This document shows positions 1-10,295 of a stretch of DNA of 28,151 nt, piece by piece. How positions within the stretch are numbered: position 1 is the stretch's first letter; each line of letters starts with the position of its first letter. The stretch is from Gnetum montanum (taxonomy: Eukaryota; Streptophyta; Gnetopsida; Gnetales; Gnetaceae), in contig MNCI01016148.1 of assembly GCA_015680685.1 (NCBI GenBank), positions 595,993 through 624,143 on the forward strand, read 5' to 3'. The translations under genes and the position numbers were made by a program. Below the pieces are notes generated by a model. The model worked only from the letters and a program-made list of their open reading frames with translations, was not told where the DNA came from and ran no database searches.

Positions 1-840
1 CTTTGTGGTGTGGTTTTAAATCAAAGTTTGAATGAGATTGTTATGGGTGTAATTTTGGGGCAAAAGCTGGCTTGTGGATATTCCAAATATTAGCAAAAAT
101 CCGCTGCCAGTGGTCAAATAGATTTCAGTGGAAACGTTCGAATACCATTCTGGAAAATATTTCAACATGATTTTGGCACAGCCGTTGAGAATGGTTATGA
201 AAAATGCCGAAACCCTCACTCACGCAGTTGCTGGCAACACAAGCGGAACCCAGAAAACCTAGATTTGTGCCCTGAAACCCTTGTTGCCACTGGAGAGAAC
301 CTACGCTGAAGACCATCTGTTTGCCTCGAGTGCTGTTGCTGTTGCCATCAACGCTGCTGCAATTTCCATCACGAGCGTTGTTGCTAGAGACGAACAAGCT
401 GTTGCCATTGGTCTACACGCCTATCTGAGTGTTGTTCTGAGCGCGAGCTGACGTGCCGAGAGAAGCAGAGTCAATGCCAGCGCCTACAGCAGGGCGGGTG
501 GAGGAACATCGGCAGGAGAGAAATGAGCAGCGGGCAGATGAATAGCAGCACCAACATAACATGCGACTGCGACAATCAGAGGACCCTACCGATGTCGGCC
601 ACATGTAAAAAAAATTCTTCTCTGCCTGGCCGTGGCTGCGATCTAGTACTGTGAGTCTGGAGCGAGTCCCCCACCGATGCACTGATCTTCAGGGTTTCTG
701 ATGCTGAAACCCTCAAATCTGAACCTATGCGCATTTGCAAAAATGATCTCACGTAAAGGTCTGGCTATGAGTACACTGCAAAAATCCATGGGCAGAGAAA
801 AAAGGGCAGAAAACAAAGGTTGCAAAGAAGTTAGATCCAA
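1..840 (-). other. unassigned GC-richer stretch with chained minus-strand ORFs
   Basis: Three short open frames follow each other on the minus strand (840-643, 682-413, 397-125). The second and third share a frame and are separated by a stop at about 413; the first is in another frame and overlaps the second. The third has a polar Asn/Ser/Gly-rich segment, and the second is rich in Cys and Ser. I recognise no domain, signal peptide or catalytic motif in any of them. The base composition is richer in G and C than the AT-rich DNA from 1140 onward. It could be a decayed coding exon or the leader of a retroelement. No function is assigned. Confidence 0.25.
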
Positions 841-884
841 CGGCAGGTGCGTTTTTAGCTCGTCCCTATAACTTCCAAGAATTT

Positions 885-1133
885 GTGCAAGTTACTTCCT
901 TGCCAAACAGGGTTCTTCTTCCAAAGGACTTATTTCAAATTCTTAGGCAGTATGTCGTTCACTCCTCCTGCAACCTACCTTCAAAAACAGTAGCCATGTC
1001 CAACGCCGATGCATTCGGTATCGCATACCAGTCTAGTGAATGCGGTAACAAAGACACAAAGCCATATCAAGACAGGTGTCTGGAGATATTTTGGGCCGTT
1101 GCTGGTAAACTGGAGTTGCAGTTTATCAAATAA
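885..1133 (+). other. unassigned short ORF, 82 aa
   Basis: An open frame starts at ATG 885 and ends with TAA at 1131-1133. The product has no recognised domain, membrane segment or signal peptide. Its composition is mixed rather than low-complexity, and it lies in the same GC-richer block as the preceding stretch. It may be the last exon of a gene fragment, since the frame is not repetitive and stops just before the composition drops to AT-rich at 1134. There is no independent evidence of expression, and it could be chance. Confidence 0.15.
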
Positions 1134-1159
1134 AATTTTAAATAATCACAATACCATAC

Positions 1160-1199
1160 ACACTAAGTGTGAAGCCCATATACACTAAGTGTGAAGCCC
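1160..1199. repeat. tandem 22-bp duplication with inner palindrome
   Basis: The 18-bp word ACACTAAGTGTGAAGCCC occurs exactly at 1160-1177 and again at 1182-1199, separated by ATAT. Each copy contains the inverted repeat ACACT-A-AGTGT. The second copy runs straight into the AT-rich stretch that carries the TATA box at 1539. If TGTGAAGCCC is the start of an LTR, this is a duplicated LTR edge; that is an inference. Confidence 0.8.
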
Positions 1200-1790
1200 C
1201 GGTTATAAACTTACCTTTTTTTTTAATTTAATTATCCCAAGACTCCAAAACGTTATTGTTTTTAAATATTATTATATAAGTTACTACCAACAAAATATTT
1301 GTAATATTAATGTTAAAATGTTTATAAAATTTTAAACATTTGTAGTATGTATTAATGTTAGCATGAAATTCTCCTAATTTTATGCATAACTTCCTAACCC
1401 CCTAAATACATAACTTTCTCCTAGCTTGTTGGGCAAGGAATCTTCTAATTGGTTAGTCCAATTACTTGGGAGAAAAGTTAGGTGAGATATTTTTGGGATA
1501 TTTTTGAAATTGTAAATTCCCTACCTACCTTTGAAACCTATAAAAAGGTGGGGGGATGAACATTGAAAAGGGGGGGATCATCACTTCTCACATCATCACA
1601 TTGGGGTCTCATACATCACACGTTGAAGGCTACTAGTTAGCACTTGGGCTCTCACTTGGAGACAATTTGAGTCTTGGGGAGAAGAGCATTTTGTAAAGAA
1701 GAAGTTGTGACGATTGCTTGCAAGATGGCTTGCTAGAATAAAGATTTCAGCCTCTTTGTCATGGTCCTGTGAGTTATGCATTTCATTTTT
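1190..1790 (+). promoter_or_regulatory. candidate LTR or promoter block with TATA box and AATAAA
   Basis: A strong TATA box (TATAAAAAG) lies at 1539-1547, and an AATAAA polyadenylation signal lies about 200 bp downstream at 1737-1742. This close spacing of promoter and poly(A) signal is typical of a retrotransposon LTR, with transcription starting near 1570 and ending near 1760. The block may begin with TGTGAAGCCC at about 1190. I see no partner LTR, primer-binding site or certain right edge, so it may be a solo LTR, a diverged LTR or an ordinary promoter. Confidence 0.4.
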
Positions 1791-2849
1791 TGTTTTGTTT
1801 AAATTGTTTAGCTAGTGGTTTAGATAGTATCATCCTTGGCAAGTAATTTTGGGATTTTTAGATTGCTCTTACTGTTCTTGTTGCCCGATAGAAATTTCTA
1901 TTAAAATTTTGCCATAGAAGCGCTTGTGTTTAAAAGCCTTAAGAGCATTTTAGTAGTAAATTTCATTATTGTGCAACGTGTGGGAACTGCTATTGGGATT
2001 GTTGTAAGAGAGCCTCTGTTTGTAGTCACGCCGTTGAACAATTCAGTAGTCGAGAGGGTTCAGAAAATCTTTGGTATTTTGATGGGACCAGAATAGCTTC
2101 TTTTTATCTTTAAAGTGAATTCTCGTGGTATTTCAATCAGAAATTGTCAAGTCTTTTAAAGGTTCTGTTTGAATGCAATCGTTGACATCTATTATCTAGT
2201 CAAAATGGAGTCTCGTACGTGGTAGTTTACGCAGCAATTTTTGGTAGCATAATAGGATTGTCTTGAAGATATTGCTTGTTTGAGCCTTGGAAGTTTGAAC
2301 AATTCGTAGATATTGAATTTGGGATAGCTTTATTGCGAAGTGTTTACTCGTGTCATTTTACCTTGTTTAAATATTTGAGGTCTACACAAATCTGCTTTCT
2401 TTTCTTTTCTGCTTATTTCCATTGAATCTTGCTCTATTTCTAGTTTTCTTGTGGAACTATCTCTTTCTCTGGGGAAAATTAGGAGTAGATTGCGGAATTG
2501 TGCTCAAATGTTTTTGCAAAAATTTATTTGTTACAAGTAGGTATTATAACGACCATGTAGACTAGGCAGTTGAACAAAATAGGAAATTTTCAACAACTCA
2601 CAGTACTTGGCAAAGTTGGCTGAATCGCTTTAAAGTAAGTCATTTGTAGTTTACACACAACGCAATCGTTACATTTCTCACAACCGCACGCCGCAAAAGC
2701 ACACACACATACTCACATTAACTACTGAGTTTATTTGGAGGTATCTGGGCCTTGGTGTTGCCAGAGACCAGCAGGCACCTAAATCCTGTTTGAGGACACT
2801 CATTGGCAGTCGCGTCCCAAATGGTCACCAACATAAACATACGTTTGCT
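1791..2849. other. AT-rich non-coding sequence
   Basis: I find no open frame above 60 codons, no recognisable protein homology in any frame and no RNA gene. There is a short CA-rich patch around 2695-2710. It could be the downstream untranslated leader of the candidate LTR at 1190-1790, but nothing in the sequence proves this. Confidence 0.5.
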
Positions 2850-3030
2850 GAGATGCTAAACCAGCACAGACTTGTCCCTGGGTCATGACATAAAACTGAC
2901 ACCCACAACACGATCTTCTAAGACCATAAACTAGCTCTTCCACCATCTGCTACGATGTAAAACTAGCAGGTTTCAATCTTCCCAAACTTTAAACTGGGAC
3001 CATGACCTGCTGAGGCTTAAAACCAGCAAC
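2850..3030 (+). repeat. degenerate periodic motif (about 30-36 bp)
   Basis: A short word of the form TAAAACCAGCA or TAAACTAGC recurs in weak copies: near 2858 (GCTAAACCAGCA), 2890 (CATAAAACTGACA), 2925 (CATAAACTAGCT), 2957 (GTAAAACTAGCAGG), 2988 (TTTAAACTGGGACC) and 3015 (CTTAAAACCAGCA). The spacing falls from about 36 to about 28 bp. It looks like an old, diverged tandem array. There is no coding potential. Confidence 0.4.
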
Positions 3031-4229
3031 AACAATCAACCAGGACTCAAAAATTAAATTTGTCAACAGAAAATCCATGAAGTAAGAGAGCATGATCACT
3101 CTTGCACTACATCCCTACCAGATGGAATGGGTAAGGTGTTGGAATAGACATAGTGTTGCTACCCCACTAGCATTCTACTGATTCCTCAGAGATGCCAAAA
3201 GGCATGCTACTGATCCCTCGGAGGTGTTGCTACGATAGTCACTCTATAGTTACAGCTCCTGGGATCAACTTCGCCGCTTGGGACCCTGAAGAAACTGTGG
3301 TTATCCATAGTCTCGGTGGCCTCCATCCATCGCCACCACTAGATTCTGACTTAGCAGATTCACCTAATTGGTTCTTGGCCCAGTCAATTAAGCAAGATGA
3401 ATCTGGCTGTTGATGACGAATTCATGAAACACAACATCAACATTGGGACCCTTGCTCCTTGCTACGGTCCCCTTTTCATGGCCTACATTCTTCTTTTCGC
3501 TTCAAGCGGTGCTTGTTTCAACAGCCTCCCTATCGATTAGGACGATTGCTTTTCCTCTTTGTTCTTTGTTATGTTTTGTAGGTTACTTGTTACAATAGCA
3601 TTGATCAAGAATGCATTCATTAGGGGGTAAGGTGTTACAACATTCTAAAGTGGCTATTCAAATTAGCCTGGCTACTTGGAAGTGCAATCCCTACGTCTCT
3701 CTCCATCGGATACCTTACTTCGCTTTCCCTTTCCCTTATCCTTACGACTGCCTTTACCTCTTCTTTGTTTCGTACAGAGTGAACATTTAGTCAAATTCTT
3801 TCACACCATCATGTCCATGAATTGGCGTAATGCAACTCGCCTAGTTGAATGTAATTTAAAAAAAAGGAGGGGCAAAGCTCGGTAAAGTGGATGTAAAACA
3901 ATTCATCCAGGCCATGCGAGCATAACACAACTCGTCCATGCAAGCCCTTCATATACAGTGTGGTGGTGTAACTTCTTGCAAATACACTTGCCAAAGGATG
4001 CCTAATGACTTGTTCGTGAAAGGTTCATGTTCACATGCTTGAGTCTTCCCCGAACCTCCCTCCTCTCACTTCTGTAAAATCCCTCCTATGCTTTCTTCCC
4101 CCTACCTTTGCACTTCTAAGTTTGACAGAGCAGCATTTGAGAAGTTACTGATGGACGCTGTTGGTGCCTTTACTTCTCGAGTGTTTCGTATTCTTTGTTG
4201 ACGTCTTTTGGGCAAGCCCTCTAAACATC
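3031..4229. other. non-coding stretch with pyrimidine-rich patches
   Basis: A 73-codon plus-strand frame at 3192-3413 and shorter frames at 3676-3885 (plus) and 3809-3994 (minus) have no recognisable domain. A purine run TTAGGGGGTAAGG at about 3619-3631 precedes TGTTACAAC and resembles a polypurine tract followed by an LTR start, but I find no matching right end or second LTR. Around 4025-4115 the plus strand is rich in CCTCC and CTTCC. Probably retroelement-derived non-coding sequence. Confidence 0.35.
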
Positions 4230-4231
4230 AA

Positions 4232-5551
4232 CAAAGAGGGGCCATTGAAACACCGTTAAAATTTTAAGGCTTCAATAGTTTAGCAAAATCTTGTGACTCA
4301 GGCAAGAATATGCGATGAGGCACGGCTCAACAAGTTCCCTTTTTTGGCTAAAGGGTCTATTCTGCCACGCTATATAGCACAATATAATAAATTCCAGAAG
4401 GCAAAACAAGACAAGGAGTGCACGACGACAAGCATTCAAATCTACGAATTTCCCAGTGACGGCAAGCATTCAACTTTGCAAGTTTCCCATGTCTCAAAAA
4501 ATCTTAACTTTTGGCATATTACGTAGCATTAGGTGACATAGAGTAATGTGGCATAACGTAGCGTAATGCCAAAAGGTAGTCCATCGTAATATTAGAGATG
4601 GTAAAAATTTGAGACTTCGCTGACCCAACAAAAATCTCAAGGCTTAAACGACGATCTTCAGTGTTCTGTATATTTTAGTAGGTTTTTCAGTTGAGGGGCC
4701 TATTACGCTACATGACATGGTGTAGTGTAATGAACCCTAGAAGGATTGATCAGAAAACAAAGGAGGCACGACGATAACACTTCAATTTTTTGTAGGTTTG
4801 CTATTTTATGCTGAATTACGTAATGCAGTGTGTTCTAGCATGATGCAGTGTAATACAAGTAATGACAGACATAGCGCGATGCAGGCATCAACAGTCCATA
4901 CGCCATAACATGCTCTCTAGCATAATGTAGCGTAATCAAGGAATAGTTTGTTGCCAAAGCTCTGGAAAAAGTGGTTTACGATGTATTACATTTCAAGAGC
5001 GTAATGCAGCGTGGCGCCGCAAGCTTCAAACACAAACACATCAAGTCAATGACATCTTATAAGTTTAGGACATGCATCATCTAAACCACATTTTTCTCCT
5101 GACCCTAACCTTATAAATGCTCCAGTTGATAGAGATCAAAGGGTGGGCAAGAAAATTTTCTTTCAAGATTGGCGAGAAAGCAAAAGAGGATCAGCGATCG
5201 TGAGAACATCGAAGGTGATCGGCAAGAACCCTTGATCAGAAACAGTCAGCTAACAGATATTCTGCCTCAGGTCTAAATTCCTGGCATCCAGATTGGCCAG
5301 AACAAGGTAGATGGACCTTTGCTTGTTTCATCTTTAACTAACATTCTTTCTGCTGACATGAGCTTCGTCCAAACCGAAGTCCACCTATAATCATTGTATT
5401 CAACATACTTTGTTCATAAGTTAAATCTCAGATCTTGGGATTGCATTCTCTACAAATCTGATTTCTTGCATCTTATTTATATAGATTTTGTAATCACTTT
5501 CAATTACTTTCGGGATTAAAGAAATTACATCTCCTTGTTGGGATCGCCCTT
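4232..5551 (+). promoter_or_regulatory. candidate decayed LTR of the pol element downstream
   Basis: ACAAAGAGGGGCC at about 4231-4243 is a good polypurine-tract candidate and is followed at 4246 by a TG start (TGAAACACCG), an arrangement seen at 3' LTR borders of plant Ty3/gypsy elements. The following 870 bp hold a field of degenerate GTAGCGTAATG-like words. A TATA box (TATAAAT) lies at 5112-5118, and about 400 bp of leader-like sequence follow before the first gag/pol-like frame. The right edge is not visible, and no second copy exists in the window to confirm it. An LTR with repeats in U3 is the best reading, at low certainty. Confidence 0.35.
4505..5020 (+). repeat. field of degenerate GTAGCGTAATG-type repeats
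   Basis: Related words recur irregularly: CATAACGTAGCGTAATG near 4552, GTGTAGTGTAATG near 4720, GATGCAGTGTAATA near 4842, CATAATGTAGCGTAATC near 4921 and GCGTAATGCAGCGTGG near 5000. A reverse-oriented relative, ATTACGCTACATGACATGG, lies near 4703. The copies differ in spacing and in transitions of the CG/TG/CA type. They lie just upstream of the TATA box at 5112. They could be old enhancer-like U3 repeats or the ruins of a tandem satellite. Confidence 0.6.
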
Positions 5552-6480
5552 TTGCCATCCGATTATTGCAAAGGTTTTACTAATCAAATAAGTCCTTGTC
5601 TAATCGACAAGACTATTCAGGGCACCTTGGATTCATCTTCTCCAACACGGTGCTCGCACAGATCCGAGGTTAGAACTATGTACTTGGAATCCTGTACGGT
5701 ATTTCCACCATCATTACACTATCAAAATCCTTCTCCAAATGAAAGAAGGGATGTCACCTCCTATCCTTATCCTCCTCCTATCCCTACACACACTCCTCCT
5801 TCAATTGCACAACTACCACCTACTCCTCCTATGCAGGGTGAACTGCTAGCTCAACTACAACAATGTAACGCTACGAGGTTGTTAATTTGCAACCAAATCA
5901 CCAATTAGAGGGGTCAAATTCCCACTCAAGGAAAAGATCTTTCTTTCAACCCCATAGTCTACCTAAGCCCTCACCTACACCTATAGTTGATAATCTTGCT
6001 CCTACATCTTCCTCCATGTCAAATTCCTTCAGGCCTTCTTCAAACCAAACTCTGCCAAGGATCCATACTGTAATGCTTACTCACACTATGTTTGATTGGA
6101 TTTGTGTAGGAAACCTTCCTAGGAAATTAGTTGATCCTAGAAGTCCTTTGATTTATTTTTAGATTTCTAGGAACGAACCATGCAAGGCTCTTCTCAATTC
6201 AGGTTCTGGTGTTAATTTGATTTCTCATGAGATCTACACTACCTAGAACCTGCCACCTCTCAAGAAGAGCAACATTAGATTGGAATTAGTAGACCAATCC
6301 ATCACTATTCCATTGGGACTAGTAGAAGACATTGTGACCACTAATTATGGATGGTCTTATCTTGCTAACTTTCTGGTAATCAAAGTGAAGAATTGCGAAG
6401 GGGACCTCCTAATCATTATGGGAAGGTCATGGCTGAGCACTGTAGAGATATGAATGGACATCAGAGATCTTTTTCTAAAA
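5552..6480 (+). pseudogene. gag tail and retropepsin of the gypsy pol block, broken
   Basis: The first frame (5552-5908) ends in a Pro/Thr-rich stretch (PPPIPTHTPPSIAQLPPTPP) like the linker at the end of gypsy Gag. The next frame (from 5887) reads through stops at 6160-6162 (TAG), 6244-6246 (TAG) and 6451-6453 (TGA) to give a retropepsin: the active-site loop reads ALLNSGSGVNLIS, so the catalytic Asp of the usual D-[ST]-G triad is Asn. The flap-side and C-terminal parts are still visible (DQSITIPLGLVEDIV and IIMGRSWL, the latter matching the hydrophobic-hydrophobic-G-R/D motif). In a live element this enzyme cleaves the Gag-Pol polyprotein. Here it is dead by both stops and active-site loss. 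Confidence 0.8.
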
Positions 6481-7620
6481 ATATCTAAAGAAAATGCATT
6501 TGGAAAGATCTAGAAGAAGAGAGTTCCATGAATCGCGTATAGTGATAGCAAGTGAAATTGTGTGCAAAAACTTTGGACCATCAAGCAAACATCTATCTCT
6601 ACATGCAAGCAGTGTGCACCAGAAGTTGAAATTCAAAGGTTTCTATATGCAATAGCCATAAAATAGGAGGACACCTAATGGCTAACCACTGATTCGTAAA
6701 GGAGCACACTTTGCATGAACTAGTCGAGAGCCTAACATGTGAATATGTCATGAGCATGGATGAACTCGAGCAAGTTCATCACCAACTCTCCAAAGATACA
6801 AATGATGATATTCAATAGGGAGAGTTGGAAATTCTTAAAAAATTCAAGAAATAGTCTCTTGAACTAAAAACGTTACTAGCTGGAATGAAATACATGTTTT
6901 TGAAAAATAAGAATCGAGTTATAATCAATGCAAGACTTGCTTCAGAACAGAAAGAGATGCTATTGAAGGTAGTTGAAAGATGGTCAATAGCTTTTGCTTG
7001 GTGATATCTTGAACTCACAAGGATTGATCCTAGGATATGCCAGCATCGCATTTACACCAACCCAACCATGAACCCAAAATTGAAGCAAATCGTCAAGGAG
7101 GAAATTGAGCAACTCCTCAAGGTGAGGTTCATCTATCCCATTATGGATAGTGAGTGGGTTAGTTCACTTGTAATTATGCTAAAAAAGGTTGTAAGTGACA
7201 GGTCTACACTAATTTCAGGCTACTAAATATGACAACATTCGAGAGTCATTTTCCGTTGCCATTTGTTGACTAGATACTAAACATAATATCAGGGCATTGC
7301 TACTATAGCTTCCTAGATGGTTATGGTGGCTATAACCAAATCCAAACTACACTGGAGTACCAAGCAAAGACAACATTCACAAGTCCCTTGGGAACTTTTA
7401 CATATCGTAACATGTTGTTTGGTCTATGCAAAGCTATTACCACATTTCAACGATTGGTCCTAAGCATCTTTCAATAGTAGATTATTAGTGGTGTGGAAGT
7501 CTTAATGGATGAATTCTCCACCTATGGAGCTACATTTGAGCAAGTGCTAAAATGATGTGTTGAAACCAACTTGTAGCTTAATTGATAAAAAAGTCATCTC
7601 ATGATCTTTAAAAAATCTCG
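6481..7620 (+). pseudogene. reverse transcriptase of the gypsy pol block, broken
   Basis: The linker (6481-7050) is decayed. From about 7070 the RT reads clearly: LKQIVKEEIEQLLKVRFIYP, then SEWVSSLVIM, a damaged region, then FLDGYGGYNQIQ and TTFTSPLGTFTYR, followed by FGLCKAITTFQR. The first catalytic Asp in FLDGY is kept, but the YxDD box at 7502-7516 reads LMDEF, so the Tyr and the second Asp are altered. Stops interrupt the frame at several places, such as after LSIFQ. RT copies the element RNA into cDNA in the cytoplasmic particle; this copy could not. A frameshift separates it from the RNase H part. Confidence 0.85.
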
Positions 7621-8240
7621 CAAGCAGGAATTGAGGTGGACCCTGAAAAAATAAGGATCATCTAAGGAATAACCCATCAACTAGAAATAGTTAAAGATGT
7701 TCAATCATTCCTTGGACACACTGGCTACTATGAATGATTGGTGAAGCGAACAAAGAAAGATGCTCCCTTCATTTGGACCACAAAATGTGAGAAAGAATTC
7801 TAGCAACTGAAAGAGAAGCTTGTAGAAACTCCAATCCTACAAGCACCTAACTTGTTCAAGCCATTCCATATCATGAAAGATGCATCGAATTATGCCTTGG
7901 GAGCTATGTTGATGTATTTAGATGATAAGAAACATCCATACTACATCCATTGCACTAGCTGAAGCATTGTGGGTGCACAACTAAACTACATCACAATAGA
8001 GAAAGAATTGATGGTAGTGGTGTTTGCTCTAGAGAATTTTAGGAACTATGTGCTTGGATACAAGGTTTTTGTGCACATAGACCATAGTGCCATCCACTTC
8101 CTAATGCACAAGCCAATGGTGAGTCCCCATGTCATACAATGGCTAGTGATCTTGCAGGAATTTGATCTTACAATGGTAGATTAAAAGGACATTGAGAATG
8201 TGGTCATTGATCACTTGTCTCGATTGCAATGGGACAACAA
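7621..8240 (+). pseudogene. RNase H and RT connection of the gypsy pol block
   Basis: The connection starts at IEVDPEKIRII and VQSFLGHTGYY, with a TGA following GYYE. The RNase H then reads PFHIMKDASNYALGAML, an in-frame stop, then AQLNYITIEKELMVVVFALE and GYKVFVHIDHSAIHFLM. It ends in ENVVIDHLSRL after one more stop at about 8182-8184. The acidic residues expected of RNase H (Asp in KDAS, Glu in EKEL, Asp in HIDHS, Asp in VIDHL) all seem to remain, unlike in the neighbouring RT and integrase. It is still not translatable as a whole because of stops and frame changes. Confidence 0.85.
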
Positions 8241-8419
8241 AGAGGAAGAAATCCCACTCTCTGACATGTTTCCTGATGAACTCCACTTTGCTAGGGCTCT
8301 CACTAAGAAAATGCCCAATGAGCCAAAATGATATGATAACATTCTCACCTATCTTCTCACTCAAGAGATGCCACAAGGGTTGGACCACCAAAAGAAATAG
8401 CAGATTCTTCATTAGGTAA

Positions 8420-9295
8420 AGCTCTTCATGGAGATCAACAGACACCTTTACAAGGTGTGTTTTGATGACCTGGTTCATTGGTGTGTCCCTGATGTTGATC
8501 AACTATGCATTCTCCAAGATACTCATGAAGGTTTTTATGGAGGACACTATGCTTGGAGACATACAACCATTAAAATCTTAATGGTAGGGTACTATTGGCC
8601 AACACTCTTCAAGAATGTCCATCATTATGTCCACTCTTGTGAATGATGCCAACGATATGGTAGAATAACTACTTGAATGGAGGGACCTCAACAATGGATT
8701 CAATGACTAGAACCATTTAAAAACTAGGCATTGATTTCATGAGTCCCATCACACCCATGTCAAATGGAAAGGCATACATCATAGTCAATGTTGAATATTG
8801 TATGAAATGGGTAGAAGTAGCAGCCATCATCGACTGTACATCTTCAACTACTACTTAGTTTCTACAAAAAAATGTTATAAACAAGTTTGGTGTGCCGCAT
8901 GCATTAATTTCTAGAAATGGAACTCATTTAACATGAACTACTTTTTGAAAGCTCATGCAATGCTTGGGGGTTGAACACAAACTCACAACACCTTACCATC
9001 CCCAAGCTAATGGTCAAACTAAGGTTACCAATAGGGAAATCACAAGAATACTAATAAGAACTATTAGCAAGTATAGGAAGGACTGGAACACAAAACTCAA
9101 CAATGCCATTTGGGCCTACTACTCAACTTGGAAACTTCCTATAGGCTACTTTCCCTATGAGCTTGTGTACAACAAACTACCAACACTTCTTATTCAATTT
9201 GAACTCCATATACTTTCAACAACTTGTGACCTTGACCTTGACTTAAGACTAGTCCAAAAAAGAAATATTAAGGAATCTCAACCTGCTAGATGAAA
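8420..9295 (+). pseudogene. integrase (zinc finger and core) of the gypsy pol block, broken
   Basis: The HHCC zinc finger lies in 8428-8660 (DTHEGFYGGHYAWRHTT, YYWPTLFKNVHHYVHSCE), and a TGA at 8644-8646 falls between the two Cys of the CxxC pair, where a CGA Arg codon is common. The catalytic core follows: IDFMSPITPMSNGKAYIIVN keeps the first Asp; the second acidic site reads ISRNGTHLT, with Asp replaced by Asn; and the Glu site reads HPQANGQTKVTNREI, with Lys where the catalytic Glu is expected. The conserved downstream segment WAYYSTWKLPIGYFPYELVY is readable. Two of three DDE residues and the finger are lost, so it is inactive. Confidence 0.85.
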
Positions 9296-9339
9296 ATTGA
9301 TTAGTAGCCTTATCATTTAACAAGTTGCATAAGGACTAT

Positions 9340-9565
9340 AACAAAAAGCATCATGACTTGAAAATTAGAAGAGTCAAATTTCAAGTGGGAGATAAGGTTC
9401 TCTACTAGAACCCTGCACACATACCTCAATGGAATAAGTTACAAATCTTGTGGGAAGGACCTTACATCATTTATAAAACTTTTTCATTAAGGGCCATGAT
9501 GATCTATAAACCTAAGAGCCCAAACAAGAAATAGTTGGTCAACATCCAATAAATTAAACCTTTCC
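9340..9565 (+). pseudogene. integrase C-terminal GPY/F-like domain
   Basis: After a short decayed linker the frame reads RRVKFQVGDKVLY, a stop in place of the next residue (TAG, probably from TGG), then IPQWNKLQILWEGPYIIYKT and, after two more stops, IKPFHE. FQVGDKVL and WEGPY are hallmarks of the GPY/F module at the end of Ty3/gypsy integrases, which follows the core and helps bind DNA. No chromodomain is visible after it, which supports a non-chromovirus lineage. Confidence 0.75.
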
Positions 9566-10295
9566 ATGAGCATACACCAACTAACACAATAAGCACTCAT
9601 CCAATGGATAGCCACGCTCCACATTTTGGATCTCCTCCTCTCAACTTAGTCATGGGGGAGATGGCCAACCATGCTAACTATTTAAGCAACTCCTTAGTTT
9701 TTCAACTTTTTTATCTTACCCATTTTTCATTTTACAACTTTTTGTTTTACATGTTCCTTTTTCTACATATTTTTATTTTTGTGTTATTAATATTTTCTAA
9801 TTTTTTTACACTATCATTATTACATTTGATATTTCTTGAATAGTTTACACTTTCTTTTATATTTTCTTTTGTTTGGTGTTATTTCCTAACTTTTGTTAAT
9901 AAGTGCCAAGTACATTGCTAATGTGTACTTGATGGTGGTATGTACTATTTTTGTTATTTGATTGTTGGTGTCTAGTTTTTGGTTTTGAATTTTCTTACAG
10001 ATAATTAGGACATGGCTTCTTTTCATGTAATAGGTAGTGAGTCCATAACATCCACCCATCCACAAACTCTATAGTTTTCCTTGTTTTGGAAACATGCAGT
10101 CGCTTTTTCATTAATAAAAATTTAATAAATTTGTGATTTTGGTAGTTTCCAGAATTAAGAAGCATTCAAAGCTTTGAATAGGGTGTGGCTTCAAGGGTAT
10201 TCGGTATTCTTTGTGCTTTTCTGTTTGCTTAGATGCATGTGTGTTTCCATGAATTTCTTACCATTCCATGCCATCCAATAAAGGAAGTTGAATAA
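9566..10295 (+). other. 3' untranslated region downstream of pol
   Basis: There is no coding homology. A purine run (CATGGGGGAGATGG, about 9650-9663) looks like a second polypurine tract but has no LTR after it. The frame at 9604-9843 encodes a Phe/Leu-rich hydrophobic string that comes from T-rich DNA rather than a real membrane protein. Similar T-rich sequence lies at 17740-17860 in E2, which suggests, without proving it, that E1 includes this region. Confidence 0.45.

Larger units (their letters stand above)
5552..9565 (+). mobile_element. decayed Ty3/gypsy pol block (element P)
   Basis: Read across frames, this block gives, in order, a proline-rich gag tail, retropepsin, reverse transcriptase, RNase H, an integrase zinc finger, an integrase core and a GPY/F-type tail. 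Protease-RT-RH-IN is the Ty3/gypsy order; copia has the integrase before RT. The domains match the plant non-chromovirus group better than the chromoviruses, by the RT and integrase wording. Many in-frame stops and several frameshifts are present, and RT and integrase have lost active-site residues, so it cannot work on its own. Most of gag and a clear 5' LTR are missing. Whether it belongs to the same element as the LTR at 11728 (E1) is not settled. Confidence 0.85.

Noticed and set aside
3619-5550. A 1.9-kb LTR starting at TGTTACAAC after the purine run near 3620
   Set aside because: No matching right end, no target-site duplication and no second copy; the TG start at 4246 after a better purine tract is preferred, also at low confidence.
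6812-8502. Minus-strand frames at 6812-7051 and 8143-8502
   Set aside because: They are antisense shadows of the gypsy pol block, whose plus-strand reading is recognisable throughout.
9604-9843. Hydrophobic 79-codon frame after the integrase, resembling an envelope-like membrane protein
   Set aside because: The hydrophobic part comes from T-rich DNA and has no conserved motif; the equivalent place in E2 has no such frame.
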